Shown one piece after another: positions 5,560 through 9,242 of a stretch of DNA of 9,242 nt. The number at the start of each line of letters is the position of its first letter. Within the stretch, counting starts at the first letter, position 1. Source of the DNA: Nanobdellota archaeon (GTDB lineage Archaea; Nanobdellota; Nanobdellia; Woesearchaeales; GCA-2686295). The position numbers and the translations under genes are program-made. The notes under the pieces are model-generated. The model saw only the letters and a list, made by a program, of their open reading frames with translations. It searched no databases and was not told the origin of the DNA. Where the stretch lies: positions 1 through 9,242 of the forward strand of contig JAHJDK010000235.1 of NCBI GenBank assembly GCA_018812505.1, read 5' to 3'.

Positions 5560-5985
5560 ATGATAGGAAAACCTGAATGGTTCACATACAGAATTTTAGG
5601 ATGGGGTCTAAGACCTAAAACAAAAGAAGGATGGTTATACATATTGGTTGCAGTGTTGATAGCTTTAGGAATATCTGTTCTTCCAATATCTGAAACTATG
5701 AAAACTATAACTTTGTTTATCTTTGTTGGATTAATGCTTGTTGATGTGTTGCACATAATGACTTTGATAGGTAAGCATCATGATGAAAGAGAAAAAATTC
5801 ATCAACTGATTATTGAAAGAAACTGCTCTTTTGCAGCTATTGTAACAATAGTTGTTATAGTGATATATCAATCAATAAAAAATGTAAGTCAGGAAATACC
5901 TTTTGATATTAGCTTGATGGTTGTTTTAGGCGCTATGTTATTAGCAAAAATTGGCTCCACTATATATACTAAATTAAAGATGTGA
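5560..5985 (+). CDS. Four-helix membrane protein paired with an XRE regulator (DUF2178-like)
   Basis: The 141-residue protein has four hydrophobic segments at roughly residues 25-44, 47-70, 88-105 and 117-137. A charged loop, KHHDEREKIHQLIIERN (72-88), lies between the second and third. The N-terminus carries a WFTYRILGWGLRPKTKEGW block ahead of the first helix. The D-E-R-E-x-I loop and the pairing with a small XRE protein resemble the DUF2178-type and related small membrane proteins of archaea and Firmicutes, whose function is unknown. I recognise the arrangement and not a function. It is translated from an AGGAGGT site one base after the XRE stop, so both are on one mRNA. A plausible idea is a membrane sensor or immunity-like partner of the regulator. 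Gly GGA, Ile ATA and Leu TTA codons dominate, in contrast to the upstream genes. Confidence 0.75.
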   Translation: MIGKPEWFTYRILGWGLRPKTKEGWLYILVAVLIALGISVLPISETMKTITLFIFVGLMLVDVLHIMTLIGKHHDEREKIHQLIIERNCSFAAIVTIVVIVIYQSIKNVSQEIPFDISLMVVLGAMLLAKIGSTIYTKLKM

Positions 5986-6019
5986 TTGTTATAAGTTGCT
6001 TTTGAAGTATAAACATTAA

Positions 6020-6041
6020 TTTTTTTTCTTTTTGTTTTTTT
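6020..6041 (+). terminator. Long T-rich terminator after the XRE operon
   Basis: A 22-base stretch is all T except one C and one G, starting 35 bases after the operon's stop codon. It is the strongest T-tract in the window. Confidence 0.65.
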
Positions 6042-6062
6042 ATTAACAAAGTTGATGTTAAT
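6042..6062. repeat. 7-bp inverted repeat upstream of the symporter gene
   Basis: ATTAACA (6042-6048) and TGTTAAT (6056-6062) are exact reverse complements around a 7-base spacer. The repeat directly follows the T-tract and lies about 50 bases upstream of the symporter TATA box. It could be an operator, or a chance palindrome in AT-rich DNA. Confidence 0.3.
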
Positions 6063-6112
6063 TCCAAAATTCGATTTTCAAAGCAATTCCATCAAATTTT
6101 GTTATAGTAAAT

Positions 6113-6120
6113 TATAAATA
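6113..6120 (+). promoter_or_regulatory. TATA box of the symporter gene
   Basis: TATAAATA. The ATG at 6144 lies exactly 31 bases after its first base, the same spacing as at the arginase-like gene. This favours 6144 over the upstream TTG (6129) and ATG (6132), which would lie before the transcript start. Confidence 0.65.
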
Positions 6121-6143
6121 CTAATTCTTTGATGGAGTTATTA

Positions 6144-7505
6144 ATGAGAGAGTGGGCTTTGTGGTTTGGAAAACTTAGAAGTAAAAATACACAGTTTGGC
6201 GGTATGCTTAAATCTAAGAGCAGGAATCTTCAGCATTTGATTAATTCAAAGCTTTGGTTGAAAGTATTGATTGGCTTGCTTCTAGGTGTAATAGTTGGAA
6301 TGTTTTTAGGTCCTGACTTTGGATTGGTTGACGCTTCTAAATCCTCGTTAATAACTGGTTGGTTGGCTCTGCCAGGCTATTTGTTCTTGGCTTTGATTAA
6401 AATGATTATAATACCATTGATTTTTTCTTCTATAATCATTGGTATAATTTCTAGTGGTAACCCTGAATTTTTGAAGAAGATAGGTCCCAGGTTGGTGGTT
6501 TACTTTGTTATAACGACTGTTATCGCAACACTAATAGGTTTAGGTGTTTCTCTTACTATTAATCCTGGTGAGTATGTTGACGTGGCAGAGTTAACTCGAG
6601 ACATGTCTATTGAAGAATATAATGTGGTTGATACTTCTGGAATAAAAAATATTCCTGAAACTATTGTTGGCTTGCTTCCCACTAATCCTTTGGAAGCAAT
6701 GGTTCGTGGTGATATGTTAGGAATTGTTATATTCACCATAATTGTAGGTATTGCTTTGTTGTTTGCTAGTGAGAAGCATCTGGCGTTAAGCATGAGTTTT
6801 CTTGAGATTGTCCAGGATATCAGTATGAGAATTGTCAGGTGGGCTATGTATTTAATTCCTTATGCAGTGTTTGGATTGATGACTCAGGTTACTTCAAAAA
6901 CAGGTTTTAAAACGCTTATTGGTTTAGGTATGTACATGTTAACAGTTGTTATTGGGCTAATTTTATTGGTGTTATTTTATAATCTGATAATATTGGTATT
7001 TACTAATTACAAACCCAAAGATTTTATGAGTAATATAAAGGATGTTCAATTACTAGCTTTTTCTACTTCCAGCTCTGCGGCTGTTATGCCTTTATCTATG
7101 AAAACTGCAGAGGATAAGCTTGGTGTCAAGCAATCAATCTCAGAGTTTATAATACCTGTTGGTGCTACTGTTAACATGGATGGAACTGCTCTTTATCAGG
7201 TTGTTGCAACAATGTTTTTGGCTCAGGCTTTTGGGGTTCATTTGTCTGCTATGAGTTTGTTGCTGATTATTGTTTTAACTGTCGGTGCTTCAATAGGTGC
7301 TCCTTCAGCTCCTGGAACTGGAATAATCATCTTAGCGACTATTCTTGAATCTGTTGGAATACCTGGAATTGGGATTGCATTAATACTTGGTGTTGACAGA
7401 ATATTGGATATGTGTAGGACTTCTGTTAATGTTACTGGAGACTTGACTGCTTGCTTGTACTTTAATGATCAATTAGCATATTTGTTTGAAAAAAAGAAAG
7501 AATGA
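6144..7505 (+). CDS. SLC1/DAACS-family sodium- or proton-coupled acidic amino acid symporter (GltPh-like)
   Basis: This inner-membrane transporter has 453 residues from the chosen start. A 36-residue basic cytoplasmic N-terminus leads into LWLKVLIGLLLGVIVGMFLG (37-56). Family hallmarks are in order: the hairpin-1 serine-rich STSSSAAVMP (307-316), NMDGT in helix 7 (344-348), hairpin 2 SIGAPSAPGTG (383-393), and helix 8 GVDRILDMCRTSVNVTGD (416-433). Asp422, Arg425, Asn429 and Asp433 match GltPh Asp394, Arg397, Asn401 and Asp405. That Arg binds the side-chain carboxylate, so aspartate or glutamate is the likely substrate. NMDGT and the aspartates fit sodium coupling. Longer starts at 6129 (TTG) and 6132 (ATG) are open, but 6144 sits at the leaderless position, 31 bases from TATAAATA, and also has GGAG 6 bases upstream. 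It is a single-gene unit ending in a T-tract. Confidence 0.93.
   Translation: MREWALWFGKLRSKNTQFGGMLKSKSRNLQHLINSKLWLKVLIGLLLGVIVGMFLGPDFGLVDASKSSLITGWLALPGYLFLALIKMIIIPLIFSSIIIGIISSGNPEFLKKIGPRLVVYFVITTVIATLIGLGVSLTINPGEYVDVAELTRDMSIEEYNVVDTSGIKNIPETIVGLLPTNPLEAMVRGDMLGIVIFTIIVGIALLFASEKHLALSMSFLEIVQDISMRIVRWAMYLIPYAVFGLMTQVTSKTGFKTLIGLGMYMLTVVIGLILLVLFYNLIILVFTNYKPKDFMSNIKDVQLLAFSTSSSAAVMPLSMKTAEDKLGVKQSISEFIIPVGATVNMDGTALYQVVATMFLAQAFGVHLSAMSLLLIIVLTVGASIGAPSAPGTGIIILATILESVGIPGIGIALILGVDRILDMCRTSVNVTGDLTACLYFNDQLAYLFEKKKE
7489..7501 (-). terminator. Minus-strand T-tract for the 374-residue gene, inside the symporter 3' end
   Basis: Read on the minus strand, bases 7501-7489 give TTCTTTCTTTTTT, starting 14 bases after the stop of the minus-strand gene. 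It overlaps the last Lys/Glu codons of the symporter, so those lysine codons may double as a terminator for the opposite gene. Confidence 0.45.
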
Positions 7506-7507
7506 TG

Positions 7508-7516
7508 TTTTTTTTT
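7508..7516 (+). terminator. T-tract after the symporter gene
   Basis: Nine T residues begin 3 bases after the TGA stop. The last two overlap the stop codon of the convergent gene, so the two genes have interlocked termination signals. Confidence 0.6.
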
Positions 7517-8639
7517 AGAAGCCTGGATGTTCATCATATAATACGCAGCCCTTATCTCTTAATTGGGTAAGCACTTCCAGTTTTGTGTTCGAATCAACTA
7601 TTACTGTATAAATATCATCATTGTTTTTCAAGTATTTTTCAACGTTTTGATGTATTAATTCTCTAGTTCTATTAATATCTGATTCGTTTTCAATTATTAC
7701 TTTTCTTACTTTTGAAACTCTGTTGTTTTGATATGCAATTCTAAACATATCATTGTCAAAACCTGCCATTAACAAGTTATCAATAGAATCTATGAATTCA
7801 TCATTATAATCGGTGTTGGTTTTTAACACATTTTTAGTTGATTCTAATGATTTAGTGCTGAATATGCTGTCGAATGATTTAAGTTCGATTATTTTATAAT
7901 GTCGAGGTATTGTTATAATCCTTCCTGAACTGGTAGAATATTCCATTTCTATTTCTTTCATATAGTCTCTATCATTGTATGAGACTATCAGTTTTAGTTC
8001 GTGTGTTGTTTCAGAATTTTTTTTAATAATCCCTCTTTGTTCTACAGAGATAATATCATGACAACAATCAATTAATTGTGAATAAACTCTTGATGAAATT
8101 TCAGTATCCTTGTTAAATTGTTTCATATGAATATTTATTTCAGGATGTTTTGATTTTACTTCTCTAAACGCATTGTCATAGTTTTTAATGATGTCTAAAT
8201 TTGTACTGGATAAGCTAATGGATTTTATTGTCTCAGTTAGTTCATAGTCTTTTGTGCGTAAAGGTTCTATTAAGTTAATGAATGCTTTATGGTAAAACTC
8301 CATTATAATCTCAGAAGTGGATATTAAGGGAATAAAATCCTTTAAGTCATTGATGTCTTTATAACCAAAACCTCCGTTTAATTTCTTAGAATCATACTCT
8401 AATCTGAGATTGTCCACAAAATTTTGTTGTACAGGAGGTATCTCTAATTCATTTACTCTATTAAATAACTTGTTGATTTTATTATTAATTTGGGTGATAT
8501 CTAAGAACTTTTTAAGTTTTTCATTAACAGATAAACATGTAACATCACTTTTCCCAAGTATGATATTTGCTATGTCATCTCTTAATTTTATAAACTGGTC
8601 TCGATTTAAACTCATTACTGACTCAGTTATTGTGGACAT
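7515..8639 (-). CDS. Unrecognised 374-residue soluble protein
   Basis: I do not recognise a family. The protein has no signal peptide or membrane segment and is rich in Asn, Asp, Ile, Lys and Ser. Residues about 10-160 look mostly helical (for example FLDITQINNKINKLFNRVNE, 45-64). Residues about 210-255 look like beta strands (ELKLIVSYNDRDYMKEIEME, GRIITIPRHYKIIELKS). A mixed C-terminal part has EFIDSIDNLLMAGFDND (281-297), RELIHQNVEKYLKNN (326-340) and a strand-helix-strand end, IYTVIVDS...LEVLTQLRDKGCVLYDE. The pair Cys192-Cys193 in DCCHD is notable but no full metal site is visible. ATG 8639 is the longest start; ATG 8618 (Met8) is possible and neither has a clear ribosome site. It is convergent with the symporter and divergent from the Nudix gene. 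The long, uninterrupted frame on this strand supports a real gene. Confidence 0.75.
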   Translation of the reverse strand: MSTITESVMSLNRDQFIKLRDDIANIILGKSDVTCLSVNEKLKKFLDITQINNKINKLFNRVNELEIPPVQQNFVDNLRLEYDSKKLNGGFGYKDINDLKDFIPLISTSEIIMEFYHKAFINLIEPLRTKDYELTETIKSISLSSTNLDIIKNYDNAFREVKSKHPEINIHMKQFNKDTEISSRVYSQLIDCCHDIISVEQRGIIKKNSETTHELKLIVSYNDRDYMKEIEMEYSTSSGRIITIPRHYKIIELKSFDSIFSTKSLESTKNVLKTNTDYNDEFIDSIDNLLMAGFDNDMFRIAYQNNRVSKVRKVIIENESDINRTRELIHQNVEKYLKNNDDIYTVIVDSNTKLEVLTQLRDKGCVLYDEHPGF

Positions 8640-8680
8640 CTTGATTTTTGTTTTTATAATTTAATGTGAATATTAGTTAA

Positions 8681-8688
8681 TTTATAAA
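8681..8688 (-). promoter_or_regulatory. Probable TATA box of the 374-residue gene
   Basis: On the minus strand the sequence reads TTTATAAA, predicting a transcript start near 8657 and an 18-base leader to the ATG at 8639. The box is palindromic and could also work on the plus strand, so its assignment is uncertain. Confidence 0.35.
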
Positions 8689-8762
8689 TATTGCTATTAT
8701 GTAATCACTAAATAGTTATAAACTTAAGTTATTTGGTGTGTTGTAGAATAATTTTCAAAACA

Positions 8763-8770
8763 TTTATAAT
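8763..8770 (+). promoter_or_regulatory. TATA box of the Nudix gene
   Basis: TTTATAAT lies 30 bases before the ATG at 8793, the leaderless spacing seen elsewhere in the window. It lies inside the longer open frame that begins with TTG at 8733, so it argues against that upstream start. Confidence 0.55.
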
Positions 8771-8792
8771 TCGAAATCACTTGTTTTCTTGT

Positions 8793-9239
8793 ATGGGAAT
8801 TATTTATTTTGTTTGCGCTAGTATAATAGAAAAAGATGGTAAGTTTTTGCTTGTTCGTGAGAGCCATAAACTTATAGCTGGAACATATAATTTTCCTGGT
8901 GGGAGGATTGAAGTTGGTGAAGATATTTTCTTAGCAGCTACAAGAGAAGTAAAGGAAGAGACTGGCTTGGATGTGAAGCCTGAGAAAATTCTGGGTTTGT
9001 ATCAACTGCCTTTTTTCGCTGGAGATAACAATGTGATTGCCCTTTTGTTTTTCTCAAAAATAATATCAGGTTCTTTGAAAACTTCTGAAGAACATAAGAT
9101 TGTCAAGTTTTTTTCTTATAAAGAGATTAAAGAACTTGACAAGAAAGGTTTGATAGGTGTTGATTATGTTCTTCCTGCATTGAATGATTATAAGAAAGGA
9201 AAGTTTGTGGATTTGTCTTTTGTCAAAGTCATTAATTAG
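8793..9239 (+). CDS. Nudix hydrolase
   Basis: From the ATG at 8793 this is a complete 148-residue single-domain Nudix protein that hydrolyses a nucleoside diphosphate linked to another group. The Nudix box is perfect at residues 37-59: Gly37, five residues, Glu43, seven residues, then REVKEETGL, with Glu52, Glu55 and Glu56 as the metal-binding glutamates. Ahead of it are the usual strand IIEKDGKFLLVRES (11-24) and AGTYNFPGG (29-37). The frame stays open to a TTG at 8733, but those 20 extra residues are unlike the family and the TATA box at 8763 lies within them. At 8793 the fold begins directly with MGIIYFVCASII. Substrate cannot be named; the short MutT-like architecture is compatible with cleaning up oxidised or non-canonical (d)NTPs. 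It diverges from the unrecognised gene and stops 3 bases before the window end. Confidence 0.92.
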   Translation: MGIIYFVCASIIEKDGKFLLVRESHKLIAGTYNFPGGRIEVGEDIFLAATREVKEETGLDVKPEKILGLYQLPFFAGDNNVIALLFFSKIISGSLKTSEEHKIVKFFSYKEIKELDKKGLIGVDYVLPALNDYKKGKFVDLSFVKVIN

Positions 9240-9242
9240 ATA

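Noticed and set aside
5986..6112. Possible small RNA in the gap before the symporter
   Set aside because: The stretch is dominated by a T-tract and a short AT-rich palindrome; no stable fold, tRNA-like or riboswitch-like pattern is visible.
6129..6143. Symporter start at TTG 6129 or ATG 6132
   Set aside because: Both lie upstream of the transcript start expected from TATAAATA at 6113-6120; ATG 6144 fits that spacing and has GGAG upstream.
6500..6793. 97-residue minus-strand frame opposite the symporter
   Set aside because: It lies wholly opposite a well-conserved transporter gene and shows no domain or start signal.
8410..8664. 84-residue hydrophobic plus-strand frame opposite the 374-residue gene
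   Set aside because: Its Leu/Ile/Phe-rich composition is what Asn/Lys/Asp codons give when read from the other strand. There is no convincing ribosome site or promoter, though the lack of a family for the opposite gene leaves a little doubt.
8733..8792. N-terminal extension of the Nudix protein from TTG 8733
   Set aside because: The 20 extra residues have no family counterpart, a TATA box lies within them, and the ATG at 8793 is at the leaderless position.

Overview
The window looks like a compact, AT-rich archaeal genome segment. Most genes are preceded by a TTTAAATA- or TATAAATA-like box. For several of them the start codon lies about 30-32 bases after the first base of that box, which is where an archaeal transcript would begin, so leaderless mRNAs are likely. 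Genes end in bare T-tracts rather than GC-rich hairpins. The style and gene content (short, often degenerate versions of known families) suggest a DPANN-type archaeon such as Woesearchaeota or Pacearchaeota. That placement is inference; no rRNA or other marker gene is present.

Layout. At the left edge is the C-terminal part of an AbiEii-type nucleotidyltransferase toxin (3-467, +). A 211-base gap follows, ending in a promoter framed by a perfect 10-bp inverted repeat. This promoter serves a two-CBS-domain protein (679-1080, +). Convergent to it is a MutS-family ATPase that lacks mismatch-recognition domains (1126-2844, -). It diverges from a bacterial-type cofactor-independent phosphoglycerate mutase, gpmI (2956-4473, +). 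Next comes an arginase-fold protein that has lost four of the six manganese ligands (4520-5299, +). After it is a two-gene operon of a small XRE-type repressor and a four-helix membrane protein (5352-5985, +). Then follow an SLC1/GltPh-type acidic amino acid symporter (6144-7505, +), a convergent unrecognised 374-residue protein (7515-8639, -), and a complete Nudix hydrolase (8793-9239, +) at the right edge.

How the genes relate. Apart from the XRE/membrane-protein pair, nearly every gene has its own promoter and terminator, so the window is a series of single-gene units and not one pathway. gpmI (glycolysis) and the symporter (amino acid uptake) are housekeeping or nutrient functions. The CBS protein is a likely energy- or nucleotide-sensing module. 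The AbiEii remnant and the XRE pair, whose codon use differs from gpmI and the arginase-like gene, look like accessory cargo. The strongest candidates for undescribed biology are the arginase-fold pseudoenzyme, the truncated MutS-like ATPase, the unrecognised 374-residue protein, and the dyad around the CBS-gene promoter. I saw no tRNA, rRNA, CRISPR array or insertion sequence, and no gene-free stretch longer than 300 bases.
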